A stretch of DNA of 64,000 nucleotides, from assembly GCA_030248195.1 (NCBI GenBank), contig JASAND010030871.1:1-64000 (forward strand), given 5' to 3'. Both the position numbers and the translations under genes were made by a program. This document shows positions 1-12,064 of this stretch, one piece after another. The notes below the pieces were generated by a model that ran no database searches, was not told the origin of the DNA, and was given only the letters and a program-made list of their open reading frames with translations. The stretch is from Trissonchulus latispiculum. Taxonomy: Eukaryota > Nematoda > Enoplea > Enoplida > Ironidae. Numbering within the stretch: position 1 is the first letter of the stretch; each line of letters starts with the position of its first letter.

Positions 1-2098
1 TGCCGCGCGACCTTTCTCAGAAAAAAGGAAATAAAAAAGGAATTTTGCACCCGAAAAAAAGGAAAAAAAGGAATTTGTCCGACAAAAAATAGGAAATAAA
101 AGGAATTTTCAGACATAAATTAATAACGTTACTGAGCAAAAAATTAAATTTTTTCCATTTTGAACAGCCACACAAGGTTTGAAACATTTACATACGTTTC
201 TAAGCAAAGAGAATTTAAGCAAAACGCTATATAAAATGCAAATGCGGACGCGTTTCAAGCTTCGTCTTCTTGATCACAGTAAATACGCTATTATAAAACA
301 GAAAATACGCGCCGAAGGCGCGAAATTTGTTGGTTTTGTACCTCCTTTTGTATTTTTATCTTAATATTTCCGACCCTCGAATCGGAAACAGGAAGGCGCT
401 ATCTGCACTTGACCTAAATTCTTGTATAATTACAATCTAGCTTCGTAAAGATTTGAAGTTTAAATTGAGAACACCTTAAGAACAGGTTTTGGAGAATTTA
501 TCCTTTAAATATCTAACTTTGACGCAAAGAAACAAGCAAAGCAATGCGACCTGGTATAAAATATTTCATCCGAGATATATGAACCCGCAGAGCGAGAATT
601 CGGTTATTTGAGCTTGAAGTAGCTTATAACTGGGTTAAAACAGCGAGATTTGGGGGGCACAGCACTTCAGAAACTGAATCGGCTATGGAACCATCAACGC
701 TTTTTAATGAAGAAATAGGCCTTCTCCAGATTCCACTAATATCTAAAATTTAGCTTTGTACCCGAAAATAAGAAAGCAATTTATAATATACGAATGGAAA
801 TAGAATAAAGTAGAAATGCTAAGCTCAAGATCAGGGGGCTGGAGTCCCCTAAGAAACTTATAGAATTTATAGAAATTTGTACCTTCAATCAGGGACGCAC
901 TTAGGATTTTGAAAAGGTCGAGCCTACAAAATTTAGCCCACAGAAGTTGAAAAATTTGATATCTAAAATCCGTGGTGGGAACCTTTAAAACCGTTCGATA
1001 AAAGTTATGGAAAAATCAGCAACTGAGACCTTAAAATTTTTTGAAATTATGAATAATCTGTAACGGAAATCTTTAAAAACATTTGAAATACGAACGCTTA
1101 GTTTTGAAGTTTACCGGAATATACATATATATAGTAAATTTCAAAAAGTTTAAAACTGAATTGAGATGCAAAAATTCTGCAGATGAAAATTAAAAATTCA
1201 CATCGAAAAACGCGAAAATTTCTAAAACGTGAAGTAGACAAGTGGCGCAGACTCAGAAATGTTTAAAAACTGAGATATATATAACAGCTGTGCAGGTGCG
1301 AAAAATTTTAAAAATTTAGATAGAAGAGCGATGCCGCCAGGCGTGAAAATTTTTAAAAATTGAGAGAAATAAAGATATCTGCAGGCGCGCAATTTTTTTA
1401 AAATTTGAAATAGAGACTGAGGCACCGCAGGAACAAAAATTTTCCTATCTGTTATTTTATGCTTTAAAAATAGATCGCCTTTTGCTTTCTCTCCAAAAAT
1501 ACCGTGTGGGGTAGAACTAAAAGAGAGGCCTCGGAACCCCCAAAACAATTGCAATCTTGACTTCTAGGCACTTTTTTGGAAAACTTGACTGTGACGTCTA
1601 TGCATTTTGCCATCGTATTTAGTGCATTCTGCATATACCTCAAATAGTGCATTTTGCTCAAAAAAACTGCAGCAGTCTATGCACACATTACTAACATATA
1701 TATATATATACGTTTAGTGTTACTCAAGATTATATAAACGTTCTATCGAGTATATACAAATTAAATTTTAACTCTTGTCTTTAAGCAAACAAAAAATAAG
1801 TCCAACAATTTCTATAAATCTAAATTCGTAAGTCATATTAAGTAAAAATGTATGTAGCTTTAGCTATTCTATAATAAAACTGAAAAATTAAGTTAAACAA
1901 TATTCCGGCGAAGCCGGAAAATTTTTGGAAATTAATACCGTAAGACTAAATTTTAGGCACATTTTTGTCAATTGTCAGAAAATTTTTGAAAAAAAAGGAA
2001 ATAAAAGGAATTTTTGCAGAAAAAAGGAAAAAGGAGAGAAAAAAAGGACGACCTCGAAAAAAAGGAAAAAAAGGAAAAAAGGAACCGCGGCAGCCCTG
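1..2098. mobile_element. Non-autonomous hAT/P-like DNA transposon, copy 1
   Basis: The right end is the inverted repeat CCGCGGCAGCCCTG (2085-2098). The window starts inside the matching left repeat (TGCCGCG...). Both ends carry runs of AAAAAGGAAT-like subterminal repeats, and a small palindrome (CCGGCGAAGCCGG) lies near 1904. A nearly identical 2.1-kb copy lies at 9721-11843. No ORF resembling a transposase is present, so this is a deletion derivative or MITE-like element. The sequence after 2098 (CTCACATTTCG...) resembles the flank of the second copy, so the two copies may come from segmental duplication instead of separate insertions. Confidence 0.65.
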
Positions 2099-3971
2099 CT
2101 CACATTTCGGGTCGCCCCCCCCAAATTTAAGGGCCTTGCTCTTCCCCCCCCCCCAATATCCGGTGTGACACTTATGTCTGTGAATCTCAGGGGTACACCG
2201 TGAGAAAATGTTGGGAGAGGGGTAGCGGAATTAAGGTTGGTTGGGTTCACCGTTTTGAAGGTGGGGTCCTTAGGGGTAATTGGGGGGGGGGGGGTTTGTT
2301 TTAACCCCCCCCCCCCCATTCTCTTACCCCCACACACCTTTTATGTCGGGGCTTCCACCCCCGGGGAGGGAGGCACGCGCAGAAGACGCGAAAAGTGCCA
2401 AAAAAAGGGGGCTTTTAAAGTGTAAATTTCACAAATTTTTAAAAAAGTCCAAATTTTTGGTTTAACGTGTTTATTATCAAGAGAGATATACGCTTTTAAA
2501 AGTTTCAGGGTTTTGTAGATTTAAACTTAACACCTTTATTTGGGTTTTAACACCGTGACATCATGGAAGTTTACGATTTGAGATTTAAATACTAATGTTT
2601 GATATAATTACTGATTTCTTTTTTTTTTTTAGGTGTTAGGGCTGACTGTGCATTCGTTTTTTTGAATATAGAGAATTTTTTGTGTGTGGGGTGGTGTGTC
2701 GGGGGGTGGGGGGGGTTTGGGTCTATATAAAAGCGCCCCCACCAAAAACTCCGGAGGAGCGCTGCCTACCAACCTAACCCCTACTTCTATGTTTGGGGGG
2801 GTTGGGTACGAATCGAACTAGTTTGGGGTGGGATTTTTTTTTTTTAATAATTAAAATAGAATAGAAAATATAATGGTGAAAAAGACGTCTTTAGGTGCCT
2901 CTGAGCACAGAGCGACCAGGTGGCCAAAACTAAAATGAAACAGTAGCAGTAGGATGCGTGGCTACCAACAAATAATAGTTGTAAGGAGCAAAAATCCAAA
3001 CAATGTTCAAACACTTCGACCACAAATGCATAAAAAACAAGCGTAATAAACTTTGAATAAAAAAAAAACAAACCGAAACCACGGTAAAGAGCGACAAGTG
3101 CAATAAAACTAAAACCCGAAGTCGAACGGAAGTTGTAGTGCACTTGTAGTTCTATACGATTGTTATTTTTTTTCATAATTCCTACCTCAACTAGACTCCT
3201 CATTACGAACCCGGTCACCAGGGGCTCCCGCGGACGCCTCAGACGCATTTTCAGCGCGGCGCTGGCGCGCGCTACATAGCAACGCTACAGCACGGTGTTA
3301 TAGCCCGGTTTTGCTGCGGAAAGGGATTTGCCCACTCAGCCAAAAGTTTGCCCACTCAAATTTAAATTTGCCCAGCAGTTTGCCCACTGGAAAATTGGAC
3401 CACAGAGGTAAAAGAAGTGCACATTTCTATTATATAGTTTTATTGCAAATTTAAAAAAATCTTCAATTTTTTTATAGGGGGCTGCCGCCCCCCAGACCCC
3501 CCGCTGCGGTTCCTGTGTCACTACTGATTTGTAATTTGATTAACTTTACTTCACTTAACTTATTGTCTATTTCTAAATATGTCTCCTCGAAATGTTGCAA
3601 AATTTGTATTTATAAAAAAAGTGCAACTGCAGAAAATCGAAACTATGACTCAAAACATGTGCAAAAGTATAAAAATTTGAAAAATTCGTACAACTTCTGG
3701 GGGGCTACGCCCCCCAGACCCCCTGCTGTTGTTTTAATATGTATAAGAACCCTGTATATATTGTATAAAAACTATGATTGCTTAAGGCACAACTAAAGAA
3801 AACGACAGGAAATTCGATAGTATGGAATAAAACATGTTATTAATTAAAGCAAAGTTAAAATTAAGGTTAAAAATCTGTTAGCAAAATTTTGTAATTTTGC
3901 CCACCGATCTCTAAATTTGCCCACTGGCCGTTTTGAAAAAAACCCTGAGGTATAGGGTATAAGGGAAGGGG
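2099..3971. other. Low-complexity, repeat-derived stretch without a gene
   Basis: It contains homopolymer C and G runs (2110-2330, 2690-2820). The word TTTGCCCACT is reiterated at 3325-3390 and again near 3895-3925. Two GGGGGCT(G/A)CGCCCCCCAGACCCCC-type palindromic motifs lie near 3476 and 3700. A piece at about 2420-2490 (AAGTCCAAATTTTTGG...) resembles 4650-4710. The open frames here are AT- or GC-skewed and show no domain, so I call none of them genes. Confidence 0.5.
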
Positions 3972-5052
3972 TAAGCTCTGGAAATTTGGTGGTCGACCCG
4001 CGAAATGTGATGGGGGTACCCCCCCAAAATTGGTACCTCACAAAATCCATAAAATGGACTAAAAATGCAAACTTTTCTGTATTTTAACGCTTTTTCCGTG
4101 AAAACAGGCTTATTTTGATAGTTTTAGGCGGTTTACGCGGTTTTAAAGCGATTTCAAGTCAAAATTTGAGAAAAATGTTTCAAAAAATGACCATTTTTGG
4201 GCAAAATTTTGCTAAGTTTTTGGTTCCACAAAGGGCCGGGGCGGGTTGGGTGGGGGTAGCCGAAAGTTGGGAGGGGATGTCGAAAATTTGGGGGGGGGCA
4301 AAGGAGGCGAAAATATTGGGGGATTACCCTCCAACCCCCCCCCCCCCGGTAAAACTATGCCACCAACATAGGTTGACCTGGGGGGGCTGGGGGGGAGGGG
4401 AAGCCCTCCCCCCAAATGGAAAAGTTCCGACCCCACCCTCCAAATTGTGGAGGCAGACCCCAAGGCAGACACCTCCGTTACACCTATGGGAGGGAGGTCG
4501 TGGGAGGTAGCCTTCCAGCCCTTTTTTCAACCCTCCCCCAAAACTTTGGGGGGGGGGGGGTACGGTACGTCCCCCCCACTGGGGGGGGGGGGGGGGGGTA
4601 GTCGCGCATTCGCTAAATTTTGGGTATTTTTAGGGTAAATTTTGCAAAAATTTTCAACAAAGTCAAATTTTTGGCTTAAAGTGTTTATTATTGCGAGAAA
4701 TACACGTTTTTTACCTGTATTATGGACTTGCTGACTCAGTATTGACCTTATTTTGGACTTAGAAACATGTTGGTAAACAAGTTTAAGAGTTTAAAACAAT
4801 TGAATTGTCTAATATTAAAATTACTTCATGGCTGAATGTTTTTTGATCTTAGAAACGGCTGAAAATGCGATTTTTGGCATAAAAATAAAAAAATTTGGGG
4901 GGGAGGGTTGGGGGGGTCCTGGAGGGGATGGGGGTCTCCATACAGGAAGAACTTTTTGGGTAAAATCGTTATAAATTGCTGTGCAATGGTACAACGGTTC
5001 ATGAATTTACCACGGATTTTTAACGACATTTTAATATTTTTTAATGAATTTA

Positions 5053-6159
5053 TAGCCATAGGGGGGAAAAACCCACATTTTCGGATTTTGGCTGGAACTT
5101 TTTTATTATAAGGACTATCTGAGAACTTTATAAACCATCGTACTTGGCGTACTTAGAACTTTCTTTTAAGCCTATTTGCACTTCTCTAGGTTGTGCCGTT
5201 AGAGCGGTATAATGCAAAACGTAGCGGGGGGAAAAAACCCAATGGGGGGGAAAACCCAAATGGTTGGAAAATAAACCCACCCCTCACAGGTCTTAAAAAT
5301 TGTTCTATCGCAATTCTGACACTTCCAGTGTAAAATTCAACCCTTTTTTAGTTAGTATGAACCAAAAACCCGATCTAAGTAGCTTTTTTTGAGATCTCAT
5401 GTGCCGTTGAAATTGCTGCATCAACTGGCCAGGTTTCATAAAGTTTAACACATAAACATAGGGCAATTTTTGAAAAATGCTAAAAATGATGTAATTTGAT
5501 AAAACTTATTATTCTATCGTATAGAGAATGGTTTTTTACGTAGAATTGGCTGTTAAAATCCACAATTGTACCTGTATTGGGTCCTCCAGCACCGAAATGG
5601 CACTTTTAAGGTTTTTAGCCCCTAGCTAGCCAGGTAAGCAAAATTGTCCGAATCTGACCGCATAGGATGACGCAGCGTACTCGATAGTACCGTGCTATAG
5701 TCTCTAATTGTTTCCGTGTTGAGTTGTTAAAAAATTTTTCAAAAAATTTGGGTGGGTTTTTCCGCCCAAAGTGGGTTTTTTTCCCCGCCACATTTGGCAA
5801 TGTGCCAGACTAACGCTACAGCGGATCGGTCTAATTTTGGCTGTGTGCGTGCAAGGAGGAAGAGTTGCCATCATTGCAGATATTTGCAAAACTTTTCTAA
5901 CCCAACCCAGTCAAAAGTTACATCGGTCCAAACTTTTGGTAAATTTTTGGATGGTTGAACCAAAAAGTAGTTGTCATTTTCAAAATGTCATAAAATGAGC
6001 AGGAGTGAACCAAATGACTTGATCTTTGCATACGTAGGTTAGAAAGAGTCGCGCTTCCTGCTGCTATGTTTTGGAGCTCATATCTCCAACCCATGACCCA
6101 GGAGGCGGGTGGGTTTTTTCCCCCCAAAAAGGGGGTGGGTTTTTTTCACCCCATGGCTA
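5053..6159. mobile_element. 1.1-kb TA-target inverted-repeat element nested in the palindrome
   Basis: Its ends are TAGCCATAGGGGGGAAAAA and the inverse of TTTTTTTCACCCCATGGCTA. They are flanked by TA at 5051-5052 and 6160-6161. The opposite palindrome arm (near 7155-7170) reads straight through AATTTACAATAATT, which is the empty site. The interior repeats the end motif (GGGGGGAAAAAACCCA near 5225; GTGGGTTTTTTTCCCC near 5770). There is no transposase. A TA duplication suggests a Tc1/mariner-type mobiliser, but the inverted repeat does not match one I know. Confidence 0.65.
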
Positions 6160-6194
6160 TACAATAATTATATCCGATTTTATATACTATAAGA

Positions 6195-6609
6195 CTGGGT
6201 TTTCTTTAGTGGGGGGGGGACCCCCCCTCCCCACGTTTTGGGTTCCCCCCCACTCGACCCCTTCCCCCCCCCACTTTTTTGGGCTTCCCCCCCCCACTCA
6301 CTATAAGGTGCCCAGAAAATGCCAAATTTTTAGGATTTTTGGTCAAAATTTTCAAAAATTTTCCGGCTTCGCCGGAATTTTTTGGTTAAAAATCGTCTAT
6401 TTTGGTACTAAATCTTGGTTTTTGAGCACTTTTTAGCTTAGATGTAGCAATATACGTAGAAAACACGCAATTTTTACCGCATTTTTAGCATTTTTAGCCC
6501 GTTTTATTCCCCCCTCCACTCTTGGTCTTTCCCCCCCCCCACAAGTGGGGGGGGATCCCCCCACCCACTTTCCCCCTCCCCCACTTTTTTTGGGCTAGAG
6601 AAAACCCAG
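6195..6609. mobile_element. 415-bp C/G-tract MITE nested in the palindrome
   Basis: The terminal inverted repeats are CTGGGTTTTCTTTAG and, inverted, CTAGAGAAAACCCAG. They are flanked by TAAGA on both sides (6190-6194 and 6610-6614). The opposite arm reads CATAAGATTTTAATG without the insert near 7125-7137. The interior holds G/C homopolymers and the palindrome CCGGCTTCGCCGG near 6362, also seen in the 2.1-kb elements. The transposon superfamily is not assigned. Confidence 0.65.
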
Positions 6610-6614
6610 TAAGA

Positions 6615-7130
6615 TTTCAATGCAATTACAATTTTTTACTTCGTTTTTAACACGTATATATTTACAATAATTTTACCACGGCGTAAAATTGTTGTAAATC
6701 TGTTGTAAAATCGTTGTATATAAATGCAATTGGAGCAATTTACAATGTTTTCACAACTTTTACAACGAATTTACAACGTCTTTATAACGATTTTACCATG
6801 TCGTAAACTTGTTGTATATACAATCATGGTATGTAAATGTTTACAATGTTTTTACAATGCTCCAAAATAAGTTTTAACAATTTTACAACATATTTACCAC
6901 GTTGTAAATTCGTTGTAAAATCATTGTAAAAACGTTGTAAACATTTACCGCGACTTTACAGCAAATTTACCACATTGTAAAATCGTTATAAAAACGTTGT
7001 AAATTGATCCAAGATCCAATTGCGTTTACAACAATTGTACAACGGATTTTTAACAATTTTACAACGTGGTAAAATTATTGTAAATACGTATATATAAAAG
7101 CCGAAGTAAAACCATTGTAAATTCATTAAA
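6615..7130. repeat. Palindrome core of reiterated TTTACAACG / CGTTGTAAA words
   Basis: The central part of the palindrome is almost wholly made of the nonamer TTTACAACG and its complement CGTTGTAAA, with one-base variants (TTTACCACG, TTTACAATG). They alternate in direct and inverted orientation at spacings of about 10-25 bp. It is symmetric around about 6850. It has no coding potential. Confidence 0.7.
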
Positions 7131-8034
7131 ATCTTATGGTAAAATCGGATATAATTATTGTAAATTCATTAAAAAATATTACAATGTCGTTAAAAATCCG
7201 TGGTAAATTCATGAACTGTTGTATATACCATTGCACAGCAATTTATACAACGATTTTACCCAAAAAGTTCTTCCTGTGCCAGAAGGCCCCCCCAGAAAAT
7301 GTTGGGGGGGGAGCCTACCCCAACCCTAATCTCCGTTACACCTAATGAACATAGTTTCACCAAAGAGGGGGGGGTTGGGGACCCCCCAAAATTTCCGACC
7401 CACTTTGCCCCCCCCAAAATTTTCGACATCCCCTCCCCCAACTTTCGGCTACCAAGGGCGTTTTTGGAGCCAAAAAGTTAGCTAATTTTTTCCCAAAAAT
7501 GGTCATTTTTTGAAAACTTTTCTCAAATTTTCACTTACAATTGCTTTAAAGCCGCGCATAAACGCATATATAAAACTGTCAAAGCAAGCCTTGCTTTCAC
7601 GGAAAAAGCGTTAAAATTTTAGGTCATTTTTTGGAGTATCTGAGGTCCCAATTTTGGGGGAGTCCGGGGGGAGGTACCCCCCCCATCACACAGGGCTGCC
7701 GCGCGACCTTTCTCAGAAAAAAGGAAATAAAAAGGAATTTTGCACCCGAAAAAAAGAAAAAAAGGAATTTGTCCGACAAAAAATAGGAAATAAAAGGAAT
7801 TTTCAGACATAAATTAATAACGTTACTGAGCAAAAAATTAAATTTTTTCCATTTTTAACGGCCACACAAGGTTTGAAACATTTACATACGTTTCTAAGCA
7901 AAGAATTTAAGCAAAACACTATACAAGTAACAAAAATGCTCCGCACAAAAGGGGATAATATGTGTGTTGGTCGTCTATGTCTATGTCTATGTCTGTCGTT
8001 TAATCCGGTTGAGAAAGAAAGTATATAAATCCGA

Positions 8035-8880
8035 CACAGCAAGTTTGGGTGGGTGGTTCTATGGCGAAAGTTGTTCAGTTCGATGCGGGCCTTCATTTGA
8101 CTCGAAATTTGACCACTTTTGAAAATTTTAATTTTTGACTCAAAATCGCCTAAGTCCCCACCCCACCCCACCACAGGCCTCTACAGCCACTTTAGGTACG
8201 CACTTCTATGACAAAAGTTGCTCAGTTCGATGCGGGCTTTCATTTGGTACCAAATTTGACCACTTTTGAAAATTTTAATTTTTGACCCAAAATCGCCTAA
8301 GTCCCCAACCCACCCCACCACAGCCCTCTACAGCCACTTTAGGTACGCACTTCTATGACAAAAGTTGCTCAGTTCGATGCGGGCTTTCATTTGGTACCAA
8401 ATTTGACCACTTTTGAAAATTTTAATTTTTGACCCAAAATCGCCTAAGTCCCCACCCCACCCCACCACAGCCCTCTACAGCCACTTTAGGTACGCACTTC
8501 TATGACAAAAGTTGCTCAGTTCGATGCGGGCTTTCATTTGGTACCAAATTTGACCACTTTTGAAAAATTTTAATTTTTGACCCAAAATCGCCTAAGTCCC
8601 CACCCCACCCCACCACAGCCCTCTACAGCCACTTTAGGTACGCACTTCTATGACAAAAGTTGCTCAGTTCGATGCGGGCTTTCATTTGGTACCAAATTTG
8701 ACCACTTTTGAAAATTTTAATTTTTGACCCAAAATCGCCTAAGTCCCCACCCCCACCCTACCACAGCACTCTACAGCCACTTTGAGCATGCAATTCTATG
8801 ACAAAAGTTGTTCAGCTCACTTGGCGCTTTCATTTGGTACCAAATTTGACCACTTTTGAAAAATCTTATTTTTGACCACT
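8035..8880. repeat. Tandem array of 147-148-bp units
   Basis: The anchor CTCTACAGCCACTTT recurs at 8179, 8326, 8473, 8621 and 8769, giving periods of 147, 147, 148 and 148 bp. Partial, more diverged units lie at both ends. The middle units are almost identical and each contains GATGCGGGCTTTCATTTGG and a CCCCACCCCACCCCACC tract. No ORF persists through the units. Confidence 0.9.
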
Positions 8881-8904
8881 TGACCCCCTACCCGATTTAC
8901 CCTT

Positions 8905-9150
8905 CAAACGGCAAAGTGGAGCCAGTCCAGCAAAATGGGTGGGTCGGACGGCAAAACGGACTCCGGAAATGAGCTGGGCGCACCAGAAAACCCCTATGGA
9001 CAAAGTTTTGAGAGGCTATGCACAGTCCTATATGGTGTTCTTGGAAGTCGGTACCGACTTGACCCTCCCGACAGCAAAGTGGAACCAGCCCAGCAATATG
9101 GGTGGGTCCGACGGCAAAACTGCTTACGGGAATCAATTCGCCGTGCCAGA
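8905..9150. repeat. Two-copy direct repeat of about 160 bp
   Basis: The block GGCAAAGTGGAGCCAGTCCAGCAA (split by a few substitutions) followed by ATGGGTGGGTC(G/C)GACGGCAAAAC occurs near 8911 and again near 9073. It is followed in both cases by a G(C/T)GCCAGAAAACC-like segment. The short ORFs over it are open in several frames on both strands and look fortuitous. Confidence 0.6.
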
Positions 9151-9394
9151 AAACCTTTGTATGAAAGAATTGAGGTTTCTAAGTTGAATACACAGCGAGA
9201 AATTTCGATTTTTCATTTTTCGAATTTTCACCATTTTTGACCGGCCACTGTGGTCGCATGGGAAGTCATAGAGAAACGAGACTTAGCTATTTAGTTAGTT
9301 CAATATATGTAGTTTCTGAATATAAAAAGAAATCGGCTCCAGCTCCTAACGTTCGAGGGGGGCAGCGACCAAAAAAATGGGCCCTTTTCGGCCG

Positions 9395-9720
9395 GGGCCG
9401 GCGGGGGGGGGCGGGGGGGGGGGGGGGGCGCCGGGGGGGAAAAAAAAGGGAGGGGTTCATGGGGGGCGGGGGGACGGCGGGCCCATAACCCCCTTTGGGC
9501 GGGGCGGGGGGGGGGGGGGAGGGAGGCGGGAAGACAGGGAAAAAAGAACAGGAAAAAAGGAGAAACCGGGAAAAAAAAATCGCGGCGATAAAAGGGGGGG
9601 GGACAAAATTTTAAAGGAAAAGGAAAGGGGGGAAACTTGGCAAAAAAATAAAGGGGGGTATTGGGGGGGAGGGGGGGGGGGGGGGGGGGGCCGCGCGGGG
9701 GGGGGGGGGGGTATGGGGGG
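9395..9720. repeat. Poly-G / purine low-complexity stretch
   Basis: It has long runs of G broken by a few A, C or T bases, then GGAAAAAAG-type purine runs. It ends directly against the left end of the second 2.1-kb element. Such sequence can form G-quadruplexes, but it is also where sequence assemblies commonly fail. The Gly/Arg-rich reading frames here are a composition effect and not proteins. Confidence 0.8.
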
Positions 9721-10996
9721 GGGCTGCCGCGCGACCTTTCTCAGAAAAAAGGAAATAAAAAGGAATTTTGCACCCGAAAAAAAGGAATTTGTCCGACAAA
9801 AAATAGGAAATAAAAGGAATTTTCAGACATAAATTAATAACGTTACTGAGCAAAAAATTAATTTTTTTCCATTTTTAACGGCCACACAAGGTTTGAAACA
9901 TTTACATACGTTTCTAAGCAAAGAATTTAAGCAAAACACTATATAAAATGCAAATGCGGACGCGTTTCAAGCTTCGTCTTCTTGATCACAGTAAATACGC
10001 TATTATAAAATAGAAAATACGAGCCGAAGGCACGAAATTTGTTGGTTTTGTACCTCCTTTTGTATTTTTATCTTAATATTTCCGACCCTCGAATCGGAAA
10101 CAGGAAGGCGCTATCTGCACTTGACCTAAATTCTTGTATAATTACAATCTAGCTTCGTAAAGATTTGAAGTTTAAATTGAGAACACCTTAAGAACAGGTT
10201 TTGGAGAATTTATCCTTTAAATATATATACGTATATCTAGCTTTGACGCAAAGAAAAAAGCAAAGGAATGCGACCTGGTATAAAATATTTCATCCGAGAT
10301 ATGAACCCGCAGAGCGAGAATTCGGTTATTTGAGCTTGAAGTAGCTTATATATAACTGGGTTAAAACAGCGAGATTTGGGGGGCACAGCACTTCAGAAAC
10401 TGAATCGGCTATGGAACCATCAACGCTTTTTAATGAAAAAATAGGCCTTCTCCAGATTCCACTAATATCTAAAATTTAGCTTTGTACCCGAAAATAAGAA
10501 AGCAATTTATAATATACGAATGGAAACAGAACAAAGTAGAAATGCTAAGCTCAAGATCAGGGGGCTGGACTCCCCTAAGAAACTTATAGAATTTATAGAA
10601 ATTTGTACCTTCAATCAGGGACGCACTTAGGATTTTGAAAAGGTCGAGCCTACAAAATTTAGCCCACAGAAGTTGAAAAATTTGATATCTAAAATCCGTG
10701 GTGGGAACCTTTAAAACTGTTCGATAAAAGTTATGGAAAAATTAGCAACTGAGACCTTAAAATATTTTGAAATTATGAATAATCTGTAAAAGGAAATCTT
10801 TAAAAACATTTGAAATACGAACGCTTAGTTTTGAAGTTAACCGGAATATATATACATATAGTAAATTTTAAAAAGTTTAAAACTGAATTGAGATGCAAAA
10901 ATTCTGCAGATGAACATTAAAAATTCACATCGAAAAACGCGAGAATTTCTAAAACGTGAAGTAGACAAGTGGCGCAGACTCAGAAATATTTAAAAA

Positions 10997-11039
<43 letters not shown>

Positions 11040-11843
11040 CAGCTGTGCAGGTGCCAAAAATTTTAAAAATTTAGATAGAAGAGCGATGCCGCCAGGCGTG
11101 AAAATTTTTAAAAATTGAGAGAAATAAAGATATTTGCAGGCGCGCAATTTTTTTAAAATTTGAAATAGAGACTGAGGCACCGCAGGAACAAAAATTTTCC
11201 TATCTGTTATTTTATGCTTTAAAAATAGATCGCCTTTTGCTTTCTCTCCAAAAATACCGTGTGGGGTAGAACTGAAAGAGAGGCCTCGGAACCCCCAAAA
11301 CAATTGCAATCTTGACTTCTAGGCACTTTTTTGGAAAACTTGACTGTGACGTCTATGTATTTTGCCATCGTATTTAGTGCATTCTGCATATACCTCAAAT
11401 AGTGCATTTTGCTCAAAAACTCTGTAGCAGTCTATGCACACTTTACCAACATATAATATATACGTTTAGTATTACTTAAAAATTATATAAACGTTCTATC
11501 GAGTATATACAAATTAAATTTTAACTCTTGTCTTTAAGCAAACAAAAAATAAGTCCAACAATTTCTATAAATCTAAATTCGTAAGTCATATTAAGTAAAA
11601 ATGTATGTAGCTTTAGCTGTTCTATAATAAAACTGAAAAATTAAGTTAAACAATATTCCGGCGAAGCCGGAAAATTTTTGGAAATTAATACAGTAAGGAT
11701 AAATTTTAGGCACATTTTTGTGAATTGTCAGAAAATTTTTGAAAAAAAGGAAATAAAAGGAATTTTTGCAGAAAAAAGGAAAAAAAAGGACGACCTCGAA
11801 AAAAAAGGAAAAAAAAGGAAAAAAAGGAACCGCGGCAGCCCTG
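9721..11843. mobile_element. Non-autonomous hAT/P-like DNA transposon, copy 2
   Basis: It matches the 1-2098 copy over its full length, with small indels and substitutions. It begins GGGCTGCCGCGCGACC against a poly-G run, so the first CA of the TIR is missing or lost in the G tract, and ends CCGCGGCAGCCCTG. An expanded (TA)n tract at 11001-11038 distinguishes it from copy 1, which has only a short AT stretch at the same place. No transposase reading frame was found. Confidence 0.65.
11001..11038. repeat. (TA)n microsatellite
   Basis: About 19 uninterrupted TA dinucleotides lie inside the second 2.1-kb transposon copy. The homologous position in copy 1 (about 1274-1284) has only a few repeats, so this is a recent expansion or a slippage artefact. 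Confidence 0.9.
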
Positions 11844-12020
11844 CATCACATTTCGCGGGTCGACCACCAATTTCAGCGCCCCTCCCCAAAAAAAAAACGC
11901 GGGAAATACATGAATAAGCGAGGGGGTATAGAAGGGAGAAGTAGAAAGGAAAAGGAGGAAAAGAAAGTTATGAAAAAGTGTTGAAAAAAAATGAAGTTAA
12001 ATAATTGTTTATAAGTGAAA

Positions 12021-12063
<43 letters not shown>
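12021..12063. repeat. Poly-G homopolymer
   Basis: An uninterrupted run of about 43 G is followed by TGGGG and a further G run to about 12102. The surrounding 11.9-12.45 kb has no recognisable gene. Confidence 0.9.

Positions 12064-12064
<1 letters not shown>

Larger units (their letters stand above)
3972..7690. repeat. Giant palindrome (foldback) with nested insertions
   Basis: The left arm (about 3972-5052, 6160-6194, 6610-6850) is the reverse complement of the right arm (about 6850-7690, continuing at 11844-11885). Landmarks shared in inverse are GGTCGACCCGCGAAATGTGATG (split across the right-arm insertion), the AAAAAATGACCATTTTTGGG block (4180 / 7490) and GTAAATTCATGAAC (5000 / 7205). Each interruption of one arm is intact in the other, which makes the palindrome a built-in empty-site control. 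The left arm also holds about 0.5 kb of extra G/C-rich sequence (about 4340-4900). No coding sequence was recognised. Confidence 0.7.
7691..11843. mobile_element. Composite insertion bounded by CAGGGCTGCCGCG inverted repeats
   Basis: The left end CAGGGCTGCCGCG (7691) and right end CGCGGCAGCCCTG (ending 11843) are flanked by the identical 7-bp CATCACA at 7684-7690 and 11844-11850. The uninterrupted site (inverse of CGAAATGTGATGGGGG) is in the left palindrome arm near 4008-4022. Inside are a second, complete 2.1-kb element (9721-11843), a 147-bp tandem array and a poly-G stretch. The left end therefore occurs twice and the right end once. The TIR start CAGGG and 7-8 bp duplication fit hAT or P superfamilies. 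Confidence 0.6.

Noticed and set aside
1222..1661. Frames shared with 10980-11416
   Set aside because: Conserved only because both are copies of the same non-coding transposon; no transposase similarity.
2844..3248. A 134-codon minus-strand frame with hydrophobic content
   Set aside because: Codons are T-rich low complexity, with no domain and no splice or expression evidence.
9377..9832. Gly/Arg-rich 151-codon frame
   Set aside because: Pure composition effect of the poly-G/purine stretch; it runs into a transposon end.
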